DNA from: CADEDH01 sp047974625
GTDB taxonomy: Bacteria > Actinomycetota > Acidimicrobiia > Acidimicrobiales > SZUA-35
DNA length: 64,000 nucleotides
Assembly (NCBI GenBank): GCA_047974625.1
Contig: JBKECK010000114.1
Span: 1 to 64,000, forward strand
Reading direction: 5' to 3'
Part shown: piece by piece, positions 7,248 to 16,002 of the stretch
Layout: each line of letters begins with the position of its first letter
Numbering within the stretch: the first letter of the stretch is position 1
Program-made: the position numbers and the translations under genes
Notes under the pieces: generated by a model
Seen by the model: only the letters and a program-made list of their open reading frames with translations
Databases searched by the model: none
Told to the model about the DNA's origin: nothing

Positions 7248-8633
7248 GTGGCGGTCACGCAGAGCCGATACGTCATCGACGACCGGGACACACCGAGGTT
7301 CCGGGTCCACCGGTCCACCATGGTGGACCACGACATCCTGGAGGAGGAGCGGCGCCGGATCTTCGACCGAACCTGGTTGTACGTCGGCCACGAGTCGGAG
7401 ATCCCCGAGCCTCACGACTTCCGGACCCGCAACGTCGGCGGCCGTCCAATCATCTTCATCCGGGACGGTGACGGCGAGGTCCGAGTGTTCCTCAACGTCT
7501 GCCCCCACCGCGGCATGCAGATCGAGACCCGGCCGGAGGGCCACGGCCGGTTCCTGAAGTGCTTCTATCACGGCTGGAGCTTCAACACCGGCGGTGACCT
7601 GGTGGCCCTGCCCGACGACGCCTCCTACGGCCCGAACTTCGACCGTCAGAACCTGTGCCTGACCCGCCCGCCCCGGCTCGACCGGTACCGGGGTTTCGTG
7701 TTCCTCTCGTGGAGCCCCGACGGTCCCGACCTCGACCGCCACCTCGGCGGGGTCCTCGACATCCTCGATCTGTTCGCCGACCAGTCCGACACCGGCATGC
7801 GGGTCATCGGCGGCTCCCACGTCTACGCCGTCCGGGCCAACTGGAAGCTCCTGGCCGAGAACTCCTACGACGGCTACCACGCCATGACCACCCACCACCG
7901 CTACCTGGCCATGCTGAAGGAGTCCGGCAAGGACATGAGCCTGGTGTTCGGGGGCAACGGGGGCAAGGCCGCCCTGGCCTGGAACCTGGGGCGTGGCCAC
8001 GCCGTGATCGGGGGTGCCGACGGCACTGGTGGCCGGAACACCGGACTCGGGCGGGACCTCCCCTCCGACGAGGCCCTGGCCAACCAGGTGGCCCGTCGCA
8101 ACCACTTCGCCGCTCGCTACGGCGAGGACTGGGCCAACCGGATGTTCGCCTCCCGGAACCTGGTGGTGTTCCCCAACCTCGCCGTCGTCGACCTCATCAT
8201 GGGGATCACCATCCGGACCTTCTATCCGATCTCCCCCGACTACATGGAGGTCACGGCCTGGAGCCTTCAGCCCTCCGACGACGATCCGGTCCTGCGGGAC
8301 ATGCGCCAGGAGAACTTCCTGACCTTCTGGGGTCCGGCCGGCCTGGCCACCCCGGACGACATCGAGGCCCTGGAACGGTGCCAACGCGGGTTCGCCGCCC
8401 ACGCCCAGGCCCCCTGGAACGACATCAGCCGCGGCATGGTGCGCGACAACCCCATCTTCACCGACGAGCTCCAGATGCGCTGCTTCTGGCGGGAGTGGAA
8501 CCGGGCCATGACCGGCACCGTCCATCCGGACGAGGCCCCCGTGATTCCCCGGGCGGGCCGGGTCGGCTGGCCCTATCCACCCCGGCCCGAACCGGATCCG
8601 GACCCGGCCGCCGAGCGGGCGGAGGTGGTTTGA
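7248..8633 (+). CDS. Rieske aromatic-ring hydroxylase, alpha subunit (second system)
   Basis: This 461-aa enzyme has Rieske ligands in CPHRGM and CFYHGW (about residues 83-109) and a mononuclear iron site in NSYDGYHAMTTHH (Asp, His, His), all intact. Its start is a GTG after a G-rich stretch (GGGAAGGGGGG). It is followed after one base by its beta subunit and then by an extradiol dioxygenase, SDR and amidohydrolase, all on the same strand. The order suggests hydroxylation, dehydrogenation and ring cleavage in one route. The alpha subunit is clearly different in sequence from the one at 3750, so the two systems probably act on different substrates or steps. Confidence 0.88.
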   Translation: MAVTQSRYVIDDRDTPRFRVHRSTMVDHDILEEERRRIFDRTWLYVGHESEIPEPHDFRTRNVGGRPIIFIRDGDGEVRVFLNVCPHRGMQIETRPEGHGRFLKCFYHGWSFNTGGDLVALPDDASYGPNFDRQNLCLTRPPRLDRYRGFVFLSWSPDGPDLDRHLGGVLDILDLFADQSDTGMRVIGGSHVYAVRANWKLLAENSYDGYHAMTTHHRYLAMLKESGKDMSLVFGGNGGKAALAWNLGRGHAVIGGADGTGGRNTGLGRDLPSDEALANQVARRNHFAARYGEDWANRMFASRNLVVFPNLAVVDLIMGITIRTFYPISPDYMEVTAWSLQPSDDDPVLRDMRQENFLTFWGPAGLATPDDIEALERCQRGFAAHAQAPWNDISRGMVRDNPIFTDELQMRCFWREWNRAMTGTVHPDEAPVIPRAGRVGWPYPPRPEPDPDPAAERAEVV

Positions 8634-8634
8634 G

Positions 8635-9165
8635 ATGAGCGACCTCCCCGCCCCCCGCCCCGGTGGCCTGGCCCCGCCCCCACCCCCACTCTTGCAGGCC
8701 GACGTCGAGCACTTCCTCTACCACGACGCCGAACTGCTCGACACCTGGCGTCTCCGGGACTGGTTCGAACGGTTCTCCCTCGACTGCCGGTACCACATCC
8801 CCACCACGGACCGCCCCGACGGTGACCCCACCACCGACCTCTCGTTTGTGTGGGACGACTGGTTCCTGCTGTCCCAGCGGATCGAGTCGATCCTGGACGG
8901 CACCGCCTGGGCCGAATCGCCCCGCTCCACCACCCACCGCATGGTGGCCAACGTGCGGGCCCGGGAGCTTCCCGACGGTTCGGTCGAGGCCAAGGCCAAC
9001 GTGACCGTCCACCGTTCGGCCGGATCCCGGCTCGACGTCTACCCGGCCTTCCTGACCCTCGTCCTGCTGCCGACCGTCGACGGCGGGTTCGAGATCCGGC
9101 ACCGCAAGGCCGTGCTCGCCCTCCACGAGCTACGCCCCCACGGCCGGCTGAGCATCCTCCTGTGA
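8635..9165 (+). CDS. Ring-hydroxylating dioxygenase, beta subunit (second system)
   Basis: This 176-aa SnoaL-like protein matches the beta-subunit pattern: VEHFLYHDAELLDTWRLRDWFERF, then WDDWFLLSQRIESI, STTHRMVANV and a C-terminal EIRHRKAVLALHE. It starts one base after the alpha subunit stop. Beta subunits stabilise the oxygenase oligomer. A short tandem repeat separates it from the next gene in the same direction, so it probably belongs to a longer operon reaching 12246. Confidence 0.86.
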   Translation: MSDLPAPRPGGLAPPPPPLLQADVEHFLYHDAELLDTWRLRDWFERFSLDCRYHIPTTDRPDGDPTTDLSFVWDDWFLLSQRIESILDGTAWAESPRSTTHRMVANVRARELPDGSVEAKANVTVHRSAGSRLDVYPAFLTLVLLPTVDGGFEIRHRKAVLALHELRPHGRLSILL

Positions 9166-9176
9166 TCGTGACCGAA

Positions 9177-9230
9177 CGACCCGTCCAACCCGTGCGACCG
9201 GTCCAACCCGTGCGACCCGTCCAACCAATG
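9177..9230 (+). repeat. 18-bp tandem repeat, three copies, intergenic
   Basis: Three units of CGACCCGTCCAACCCGTG-like sequence (9177, 9195, 9213) fill most of the gap between the beta subunit and the extradiol dioxygenase. The GAGGAG ribosome site of the next gene follows directly. Confidence 0.8.
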
Positions 9231-9246
9231 CGAGGAGCCCGACACG

Positions 9247-10329
9247 ATGGCTGAGGTGCAGCTCCTGGGCATCACCCACTACCCGCCGTTCGGCTGGGCC
9301 GATCCGCACATGGCGGGCATCCACCACGCCCTGATGGCCGACCCGGCCGTGCCCGCCGAAGCCACGGAGCCCGGCCGGTGGCCGGCGGAGCAGCAGGCCG
9401 AGTGGGGCGACGACGGTGGGGTGGCGGCCGCCGCCGACCACCGGGCCGCCCTGATCGCCGGGCTCGACCGGGTCCGGGCCGAGCTCGAGGCGTTCGACCC
9501 CGACGTGATCGTGGTGTGGGGCGACGACCAGTACGAGAACTTCACCGAGGACCTCATCCCGGCCATGTCGATCCTCGCCTACCCCGATCGGGAGGTCTTC
9601 CCGTACCGGACCGGGGTGGGGGAGCGGTTCCCGTCGTACTGGGCCGACGAGGGCCCTGACACCTCCCGCCTGATCCGGGGCCGGCCCGACGTGGCCCGTG
9701 ACCTCGCCGGCGGTTTGCTGGGCGCCGGCTTCGACATCGCTTACGCCTACCGACCCCTGCACGACGACCAGCTCCCCCACGCCTTCCTTAACGCAGTGCT
9801 GTTCCTGGACCACGACCGGCGCGGCTTCGACTGGCCTATCATCGCCATGCCCATCAACTGCTACGGGGCCCGGGTGGTGGCCGCCCACGGGGCGTGGCGG
9901 CCCTTCGGCCAGGAACTCGAACCCGACCCGCCGTCCCCGAACCCGTCCCGGCTCATGGACATGGGGGCGGCGGTGGCCCGGCACCTGCACGATTCCCCCC
10001 ACCGGGTCACCCTGCTCGCCTCCTCGTCGTGGTCGCACGCCTTCCTGGTCGACCACAACTGGCGGATGCGGCCCGACACCCCGGCCGACCGACGGCTCTA
10101 CGAGGCCATGGTGGCCGGCGACTTCGACACCTGGGAGAAGATGTCCACCGACGACATCGTCCGCGCCGGCCAGCAGGAGGTGCTCAACTGGTTCGCCGTG
10201 GTCGGCGCCGCCCGCGAGCTCGGCGCCGACCTGGCCTGGAGCGAGTTCGTGGAGACCTGGATCTTCAACTCCAACAAGGTGTTCGCGGCCTGGACCCCGG
10301 TCGGGGGCACCGGCGGGGAGGCCCGGTGA
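9247..10329 (+). CDS. Class III (LigB-type) extradiol dioxygenase
   Basis: This 360-aa protein opens LLGITHYPPFGW, where the His is the expected iron ligand, and has VVWGDDQYENF, PLHDDQLPHAFLNAV and SSSWSHAFLVDH, all arranged as in the LigB superfamily. These Fe(II) enzymes open catechol-type rings next to the hydroxyls. The GAGGAG site precedes the ATG. It overlaps the next SDR gene by four bases (GTGA). In context, it would cleave the diol made by the preceding Rieske enzyme and a dehydrogenase. It is longer than many LigB catalytic subunits and has no separate LigA-type partner nearby. Confidence 0.78.
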   Translation: MAEVQLLGITHYPPFGWADPHMAGIHHALMADPAVPAEATEPGRWPAEQQAEWGDDGGVAAAADHRAALIAGLDRVRAELEAFDPDVIVVWGDDQYENFTEDLIPAMSILAYPDREVFPYRTGVGERFPSYWADEGPDTSRLIRGRPDVARDLAGGLLGAGFDIAYAYRPLHDDQLPHAFLNAVLFLDHDRRGFDWPIIAMPINCYGARVVAAHGAWRPFGQELEPDPPSPNPSRLMDMGAAVARHLHDSPHRVTLLASSSWSHAFLVDHNWRMRPDTPADRRLYEAMVAGDFDTWEKMSTDDIVRAGQQEVLNWFAVVGAARELGADLAWSEFVETWIFNSNKVFAAWTPVGGTGGEAR

Positions 10330-11180
10330 CTTCCCCGGACCCGGCCCCCGGGGCGGCCCTGTACGCCCCCGACCTGCTGGCCGGTCGGGTCGCCGTGGTC
10401 ACCGGCACCAGCCCGAACATCGGGGGCGTCATGGCCGCCGGTCTCGCCGCCGCCGGGGCCGTCGTGGCCTGCAACGACGTCGACCCGGACACGGCCAAGG
10501 CCACGGCGGAACGGATCGTGGCCGCCGGCGGTACGGCCGAGGCCGTCGCCTTCGACGTGACCGATGAGGACGCCGCCGGCGACGCGGTAGCCGGGATCGC
10601 GGCGCGCCACGGCCGGATCGACATCCTGGTCAACAACGCGGTCAAGTTCGATCAGGCCGGCCTGCTGGACATGACCCTCGAGCGGTACCGCCGCCAGCTC
10701 GACATCATCCTGGGCGGGGCCTTCATCATGACCCGGGCCGCGGCGTCGGCCATGATCGCCGGCGGCATCCGGGGGACGATCGTCAACGTCCTGTCCACCG
10801 CGGCCTGGCAGGGGCAGGCCGGCAATGTCGGGTACTCCACCGCGAAGTCGGGGTTGATCAACTTCACCCGCTCGGTGGCCATGGAGCTCGCCCCCCACGG
10901 GATCCGGGTCAACGGGTTCACCCCAACCGCCACCCAACCCGACGACCCCGAGCTGGCGGCCGGGTTCCAGCGGGCGGTGGCGGCCGGGGCCGAACGCCGG
11001 ATCATGGACTTCGCCGGCCTCAACCCGTGGGAACGGTTGCCCACCCCCGCCGACTACGTCGCCCCCCTGATCTTCCTCTGCTCGGACGGGGCCGGGATGA
11101 TGACCGGCACCAACCTGACCGTCGACGGCGGGGCCCTGGCCCGCTACTGGCCCCAGTTCCCGCGGCGGGCCGGGTCATGA
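10326..11180 (+). CDS. Short-chain dehydrogenase/reductase
   Basis: This 284-aa SDR has the cofactor motif TGTSPNIG near residue 28, the structural NNA motif and the catalytic YSTAK, with a C-terminal LTVDGG. It probably oxidises a diol or hydroxy intermediate using NAD(P). The GTG start overlaps the stop of the extradiol dioxygenase, so it is part of the same operon. In ring degradation an SDR commonly rearomatises the cis-dihydrodiol; that role here is an inference. Confidence 0.86.
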   Translation: MTSPDPAPGAALYAPDLLAGRVAVVTGTSPNIGGVMAAGLAAAGAVVACNDVDPDTAKATAERIVAAGGTAEAVAFDVTDEDAAGDAVAGIAARHGRIDILVNNAVKFDQAGLLDMTLERYRRQLDIILGGAFIMTRAAASAMIAGGIRGTIVNVLSTAAWQGQAGNVGYSTAKSGLINFTRSVAMELAPHGIRVNGFTPTATQPDDPELAAGFQRAVAAGAERRIMDFAGLNPWERLPTPADYVAPLIFLCSDGAGMMTGTNLTVDGGALARYWPQFPRRAGS

Positions 11181-11226
11181 CCCCGGGGCGGGCCATCACC
11201 GGAACCGGAGCGGATCGGAGCCGACC

Positions 11227-12246
11227 GTGCCCCTGACCATCGACATCCACGCCCACCACTTCCCGACCGGTCTCGCCGACTTCGGGGCCCGGACCGGGGA
11301 TCCGCGCTGGCCCCGGCTGGAGCGGGGTGACGGCCTTGGCCCCGGTGGAGCCCGGATCATGCGGGGTGACGACGTGTTCCGCCGGGTCACCGCCGCCTGC
11401 TTCAACCCGGCCGCCCGGATCGCCGAGCTCGACGCCGCCGGGGTCGACCGCCAGGTCATCTCCCCCGTGCCCGTCACCCTGATCGACTGGGCCCCGCCCG
11501 ACCAGGCCCTCGCCTTCCTGGGCGCCCAGAACGACCGTCTGGCCGAGATCGCGGCCGGGTCCGACGGTCGGCTGATCGCCCTCGGCGCGGTCCCGCTCCA
11601 CGACCCGCACCGTGCCGTGGCCGAACTGGCCCGCATCCACGACGACCTCGGTCTGGCCGGAGTGGAGATCACCGCCATGGCCGGAGGCCGTGAGCTCGAC
11701 GACACCGCCCTCGACCCGTTCTGGGCCGCGGCCGCCACGGCCCGGGTGCCGGTGTTCATCCATCCCGCGCACCAGGCGGTCACCACCCGCCGGTCCGGCA
11801 TGCCCTACGAGTTCGGGATCGGGATGCTCACCGACACCGCCCTGGCCGCCGCCGCCCTCGTCTACGGCGGCGTACTCGACCGCCACCCGGACCTGCGGAT
11901 CGCCCTCGCCCACGGCTGCGGCGCCTTCGCCTGGACCCATCCCCGCCTGCGGTACCTGGCCACCGGCGCCGCCGCCCGGGCTGGCCACGACCCCGAGGCG
12001 GTCGGCGCAGCCCTCGACGACCTGGTCCGCACCCTCTGGGTCGACTGCCTGGTTTTCGACCCGGCCCACGTGACCCTCCTCGTCCAGCGGTTCGGGGCCG
12101 ACCATGTGCTCTACGGTACCGACCATCCCTTCCTCCCCGAGGGGTTCGCCGGCCCCCGCCGCGTCATCGACGAGGCGGTGGCCGCCGGGTCCGGTCTCGA
12201 CGACCGCTGCCTGGGGGCCAACGCCGCCACCTTCCTCGGGCTCTGA
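11227..12246 (+). CDS. Amidohydrolase-family metal hydrolase/decarboxylase (ACMSD-like)
   Basis: This 339-aa TIM-barrel protein begins LTIDIHAHHFPTG, with the HxH metal motif, and has His in PVFIHPAHQ and Asp in LYGTDHPFLPEG near the C-terminus. It belongs to the amidohydrolase-2 group that includes decarboxylases of ring-cleavage products and lactone hydrolases. It ends the run of genes starting at 7248. A decarboxylase or hydrolase after an extradiol dioxygenase makes biochemical sense, but the substrate is unknown. Confidence 0.82.
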   Translation: MPLTIDIHAHHFPTGLADFGARTGDPRWPRLERGDGLGPGGARIMRGDDVFRRVTAACFNPAARIAELDAAGVDRQVISPVPVTLIDWAPPDQALAFLGAQNDRLAEIAAGSDGRLIALGAVPLHDPHRAVAELARIHDDLGLAGVEITAMAGGRELDDTALDPFWAAAATARVPVFIHPAHQAVTTRRSGMPYEFGIGMLTDTALAAAALVYGGVLDRHPDLRIALAHGCGAFAWTHPRLRYLATGAAARAGHDPEAVGAALDDLVRTLWVDCLVFDPAHVTLLVQRFGADHVLYGTDHPFLPEGFAGPRRVIDEAVAAGSGLDDRCLGANAATFLGL

Positions 12247-12250
12247 GGTC

Positions 12251-12267
12251 CCGGCCGGCGCGGCCGG
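12251..12267. terminator. GC-rich hairpin between convergent genes
   Basis: CCGGCC-GGCGC-GGCCGG is a perfect stem-loop five bases after the amidohydrolase stop. There is no T-run, so termination is only suggested. The convergent alcohol dehydrogenase ends at 12337. Confidence 0.4.
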
Positions 12268-12336
12268 TTCGATCGGTTCAGTTCGCGAGCATCGGCCGGG
12301 CGAACCGATTGGCTAGATCGCCACCGCCCGGTCCGG

Positions 12337-13539
12337 TCACGCCCCGAAGCCGACCACGGTCCGGGCGCCCCGCCCGACCCGCATGTCCTCGACGGCGGCG
12401 GGCAGGTCCGACAGGGGGATGGTGCCACCCACCAGTTCGTCGAGCCGGAGCAGCCCCCGGGTGTGCAGATCGAGGTAGCGGGGGATGTCGAACCGGAACC
12501 GGTTCGACCCCATCCGGGACGTCTGGACCCGGCATTCGGGCCGGAGGGCGTCGGCCGGGATCTGCCACACCGTTCCGTCCGGTGGCACCCCGACGATGGT
12601 GCACGTACCCCGGACGGCCAGGGACTGGCAGGCCTGGCGGACCAGTTCGACGTCGCCGACCGCTTCGAGGGCGTGATCCACCCCCCGCCCACCGGTCACG
12701 GCCCGCACGCCGGCGGCTACGTCGTCACCGCCGGCCCCGTCGCCGCCGACGGCACGCAGTGATGTGGCGGCTGGTAATGAGGTAGTCGACGATGAGGTAG
12801 TCGACGATGAGGTAATCGACGATGAGGTAATCGACGAGGCGGCGACCAGGTCGGTGGCTCCGGCCCGGCGGGCCTGTTCGAGCTTGGCCGGGATCCGGTC
12901 GACGGCGATGATCGGATCGGCGCCGGTGAGGGCGGCGGCCTGGATGATCGCCTGGCCCACCCCGCCACAGCCGAACACGGCCACGCTCTGGCCAGCGCGG
13001 ACCCGGGCCGTTCGCAGCACAGCACCGACGCCGGTGAGGACCCCGCACCCGACCAGGCAGGCCACACCGAGGTCGAGGTCGTCGGCCACCTTCACCACCG
13101 CGTTCTGGTGGAGGATCATGGCCTCGGCGAAGGCCCCGATGCCGGCCATTGTCCGGGCGGCCCGATTGCCGATCCGGTGGCGGGGCCGCGTCCCCGGCCC
13201 CCGGTTGGCCGGGCTGTCGGTGCACAGGTTCGGATGACCGGCCAGGCACTGGTTGCACCGTCCGCAGAACACCGACAGGCAGGCGACCACCCGGTCACCC
13301 GGGGCCAGGCCGGTGACCCCGCCACCAACCCGTTCCACCACCCCGGCCCCTTCGTGGCCCAGCACCAGCGGACCCCGCCCCACGGCCAGGTGCCCGTCGA
13401 TGATGTGGAGGTCGCTGTGGCACAGGCCGGTGGCCACCGTCCGGACCAGGATCTCGTCCGGCATCAGTTCGTCATCGAGGGTCACGGTCTCGATGCTCAA
13501 CGGTTGTTCGGCCGTGAAGACGGCCGCCTCGATGTCCAT
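12337..13539 (-). CDS. Zinc-dependent alcohol dehydrogenase with repeat insertion
   Basis: This 400-aa class III-like medium-chain dehydrogenase has catalytic zinc ligands in GLCHSD and GHEGAG, the four structural-zinc cysteines in CGRCNQCLAGHPNLC and the nucleotide motif GCGGVG. It would oxidise an alcohol with NAD(P). ATG at 13539 follows GGAGGAGG. In the coenzyme-binding domain, after GATDLVAAS, there is a low-complexity Ser/Thr/Ile stretch encoded by 15-bp tandem repeats (12773-12840). Members of the family usually run straight from the GAT motif into TGGRG, so this is an insertion of roughly 35 residues. Whether the enzyme is still active is unknown; the frame is preserved. Confidence 0.85.
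   Translation of the reverse strand: MDIEAAVFTAEQPLSIETVTLDDELMPDEILVRTVATGLCHSDLHIIDGHLAVGRGPLVLGHEGAGVVERVGGGVTGLAPGDRVVACLSVFCGRCNQCLAGHPNLCTDSPANRGPGTRPRHRIGNRAARTMAGIGAFAEAMILHQNAVVKVADDLDLGVACLVGCGVLTGVGAVLRTARVRAGQSVAVFGCGGVGQAIIQAAALTGADPIIAVDRIPAKLEQARRAGATDLVAASSITSSSITSSSTTSSSTTSLPAATSLRAVGGDGAGGDDVAAGVRAVTGGRGVDHALEAVGDVELVRQACQSLAVRGTCTIVGVPPDGTVWQIPADALRPECRVQTSRMGSNRFRFDIPRYLDLHTRGLLRLDELVGGTIPLSDLPAAVEDMRVGRGARTVVGFGA
12773..12840 (-). repeat. In-frame 15-bp tandem repeat inside alcohol dehydrogenase
   Basis: Four units of GGTAGTCGACGATGA type (12781, 12796, 12811, 12826), preceded by a partial one, encode SITSS/STTSS blocks. The unit is divisible by three, so the reading frame is kept. 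Confidence 0.85.
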
Positions 13540-13714
13540 GCCTCCTCCAAGCGGAGGTCCTCCGGACGCCGGGGCCGTCGCGGCCATGCCGGGTCCGCTA
13601 GTCCCCTCTCCGGAGCTTGGCACCGCGGGTCGGTCCTAACCAAAGCGGGGCAGGGTGCCCAGCGGCGGATCCGGTTCGTCGCACGCTGTTTTCGACGTTG
13701 GGGTCGTGCGTCCC

Positions 13715-13726
13715 TAGGCTGCCGGG
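13715..13726 (+). promoter_or_regulatory. Leaderless -10 box for acyl-CoA dehydrogenase
   Basis: TAGGCT at 13715-13720 is followed by six bases and the ATG at 13727. The same TAGGCT-N6-ATG arrangement occurs at 17742 and 53392. Confidence 0.55.
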
Positions 13727-15061
13727 ATGGCATGGGACTTCAGCACCGACCCGGAATTCCAGGAGAAGCTTGACTGGATGGAGGGGTTCGTCCGCGACGA
13801 GATCTTCCCCCTCGAGACTCTCGAGGATGTGTGGCGCACACCGGACGGTCGGGCCCGGTTCGAGGCCATCGTCGACCCCTTGAAGGAGGAGGTGAAGCGG
13901 CAGGGTCTGTGGGCCGCCCACCTGCCCCCCGACCTCGGCGGTCTCGGATTCGGCCAGGTCAAGCTGGGCCTGATGCACGAGATCCTGGGCCAGACCCGGT
14001 ACGGGCCGAGCATCTTCGGCAACAACGCCCCCGACTCCGGTAACGCGGAGCTGTTGGCCGTGGGGGCCACCGAGGAACAGAAGGCGCAGTGGATGCAGCC
14101 CCTGCTCGACGGTAAGTACCGCTCCTGTTTCTCGATGACCGAACCGACCGCCGGGGCCGATCCCACCCTGCTGTCGACCACGGCCGTCCGTGACGGTGAC
14201 GAATGGGTCATCAACGGCCACAAGTGGTTCTCGTCCAACGCCTCCAACGCCGATTTCCTCCTGGTAATGGCCCGGACCGGCGACCAGGAGACGTCGGCTT
14301 ACAAGTCCTTCTCCATCTTCATCGTCCCCACCTCGACCCCCGGGGTGAACATCCTGCGGGACACCCCCACCATGGGTGAGCCCGACCACCGCACCGGCGA
14401 GCCCGGCGGCCACTCCGAGATTCTCTACGAGGACGCCCGGATCCCGCTCGACAACATCGTCGGCGGCGAGGACGGGGTGGGCCAGGGATTCGCCCTGGCC
14501 CAGAAGCGGTTGGGTCCCGGTCGGATCCACCACGCCATGCGCTGGCTGGGCCAGTCCCGGCGGGCCTTCGACACCATGTGCGAACGGTCCCTCACCCGGT
14601 ACGCCCACGGCTCGCTGCTGGCCGAGAAGCAGATGATCCAGGAGTTCATCTCCGAGAGCTACGCCGAACGCCAGGCGGCCCGCCTGCTCACCCTCCAGGC
14701 GGCCTGGAAGATGGACGAGCTCCACGCCGCCGGCAAGCACTACAGCGACGCCCGGATCGAGATCGGCGTGATCAAGTTCTGGGGGGCCAAGGTCCTCTAC
14801 AACGTGATCGACCGGGCCATCCAGGTGTACGGCAGCCTGGGTTACACCACCGATCTCCCGTTGGAGTCGATGTACCGGCACGCCCGGGCGGCCCGGATCT
14901 ACGACGGTCCCGACGAGGTCCACAAGGTGACCGTGGCCCGCCAGGTCCTCAAGGGTTACCGGCCGAGCGAGGTCCCCACCGAACACGTCCCCACCCGCCG
15001 GGCCGCCGCCATCGAGCGCTTCGCCGACCACCTCGACGGGTTGAGCCTCAACGCCTACTGA
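13727..15061 (+). CDS. Acyl-CoA dehydrogenase
   Basis: This 444-aa flavoprotein has the acyl-CoA dehydrogenase signature SMTEPTAGADPTLL, the middle-domain GHKWFSSNA and the C-terminal VYGSLGYTTDLPLESMYRHARAARI pattern, in the expected order for the family. It introduces a double bond into an acyl-CoA and passes electrons to ETF. The length is slightly above the bacterial norm of about 380-400 and resembles the FadE/Acad10-11 type. The promoter looks leaderless. Its stop codon lies inside a 17-bp tandem repeat. An SDR follows 123 bases downstream. Confidence 0.9.
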   Translation: MAWDFSTDPEFQEKLDWMEGFVRDEIFPLETLEDVWRTPDGRARFEAIVDPLKEEVKRQGLWAAHLPPDLGGLGFGQVKLGLMHEILGQTRYGPSIFGNNAPDSGNAELLAVGATEEQKAQWMQPLLDGKYRSCFSMTEPTAGADPTLLSTTAVRDGDEWVINGHKWFSSNASNADFLLVMARTGDQETSAYKSFSIFIVPTSTPGVNILRDTPTMGEPDHRTGEPGGHSEILYEDARIPLDNIVGGEDGVGQGFALAQKRLGPGRIHHAMRWLGQSRRAFDTMCERSLTRYAHGSLLAEKQMIQEFISESYAERQAARLLTLQAAWKMDELHAAGKHYSDARIEIGVIKFWGAKVLYNVIDRAIQVYGSLGYTTDLPLESMYRHARAARIYDGPDEVHKVTVARQVLKGYRPSEVPTEHVPTRRAAAIERFADHLDGLSLNAY

Positions 15062-15092
15062 GCCTCAACGCCCACTGAGCCTCAACGTCCAC
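15042..15092 (+). repeat. 17-bp tandem repeat spanning a stop codon
   Basis: Three units of TGAGCCTCAACGCCCAC (15042, 15059, 15076) begin in the last codons of the acyl-CoA dehydrogenase, and the second unit provides the TGA stop. The unit is not divisible by three. Confidence 0.8.
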
Positions 15093-15184
15093 CGAGGAAG
15101 CGCCCACCGAGGCCCGGGGCCGGCCCCGCCACCCGGCCCGAACCAGAACCACGCCCTTCAAACGACCCGATCCCGGAGCACCCC

Positions 15185-15949
15185 ATGGACCCCCTCATCG
15201 ATCTCACCGACAAGGTCGCCGTCATCACCGGCGGTAGCCGCGGCATCGGCCGGGCCATCGCCTTCGCCTACGCCGAGCACGGCGCCGACGTGGTCATCGC
15301 CAGCCGCAAGTTCGACAACTGCAAGGCGGTGGCGGCCGAGATCGCCGAGGCCACGGGACGCCGGGCTCTTCCCGTGGCCACCCACGTGGGCCGGTGGGAC
15401 GAGTGCAACGCTCTGGCCGACACGGTGCTCGAGGAGTTCGGCCGGTGCGACATCCTGGTCAACAACGCCGGCATGTCCCCCCTCTACGACCGGGTCACCG
15501 ACATCACCGAGGAGTACTACGACAAGGTCACCTCGGTGAACCTCAAGGGCCCGTTCGCCCTCAGCCTCCGTCTCGGGGGCCACATGATGGACAACGACGG
15601 GGGGTCCATCATCAATGTGTCCACCATCGGGTCGATCCGGCCGAGCCGGGCCGAGGTGGTGTACGGCATGGCGAAGTCGGGCCTCAACGCCATGACCGTG
15701 GCGTTGGCCGACGCCATGGGCCCGAAGGTGCGGGTCAACTGCATCCTGCCCGGTGCCATCCTGACCGACATCTCCAAGGCCTGGTCGCCCGAGACCATCG
15801 AACGGGCCCACGACACCCCCATGGGACGGGCCGGCTACGCCGAGGATTTCGCCGGAGCGGCCCTGTTCTTCGCCGGCCCGGCGTCGGAGTGGATCACCGG
15901 CACCTGCCTCCGGGTCGACGGGGGCATGGCCCGCCAGCTCGGGCTCTGA
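15185..15949 (+). CDS. Short-chain dehydrogenase/reductase
   Basis: This 254-aa SDR has VITGGSRGIG for the cofactor, NNAG, a Ser in INVSTIGSI and the catalytic YGMAK, ending in RVDGGMARQ. The acidic/basic pattern after the first strand (IASRK) suggests NADP preference, but this is weak. It follows the acyl-CoA dehydrogenase and may act on a 3-hydroxyacyl-CoA, as in beta-oxidation-like degradation. The ATG at 15185 follows CCCGGAGCACCCC, with GGAG as the likely ribosome site. Confidence 0.88.
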   Translation: MDPLIDLTDKVAVITGGSRGIGRAIAFAYAEHGADVVIASRKFDNCKAVAAEIAEATGRRALPVATHVGRWDECNALADTVLEEFGRCDILVNNAGMSPLYDRVTDITEEYYDKVTSVNLKGPFALSLRLGGHMMDNDGGSIINVSTIGSIRPSRAEVVYGMAKSGLNAMTVALADAMGPKVRVNCILPGAILTDISKAWSPETIERAHDTPMGRAGYAEDFAGAALFFAGPASEWITGTCLRVDGGMARQLGL

Positions 15950-15990
15950 GCGCGCTGCGGTTCCGTCCCGGGCGGCGCCGGCCGATCGCG

Positions 15991-16002
15991 TAACCTGGGT
16001 CC
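15991..16002 (+). promoter_or_regulatory. Leaderless -10 box
   Basis: TAACCT (15991-15996), then six bases, then ATG at 16003. No ribosome-binding sequence is present. Confidence 0.5.
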
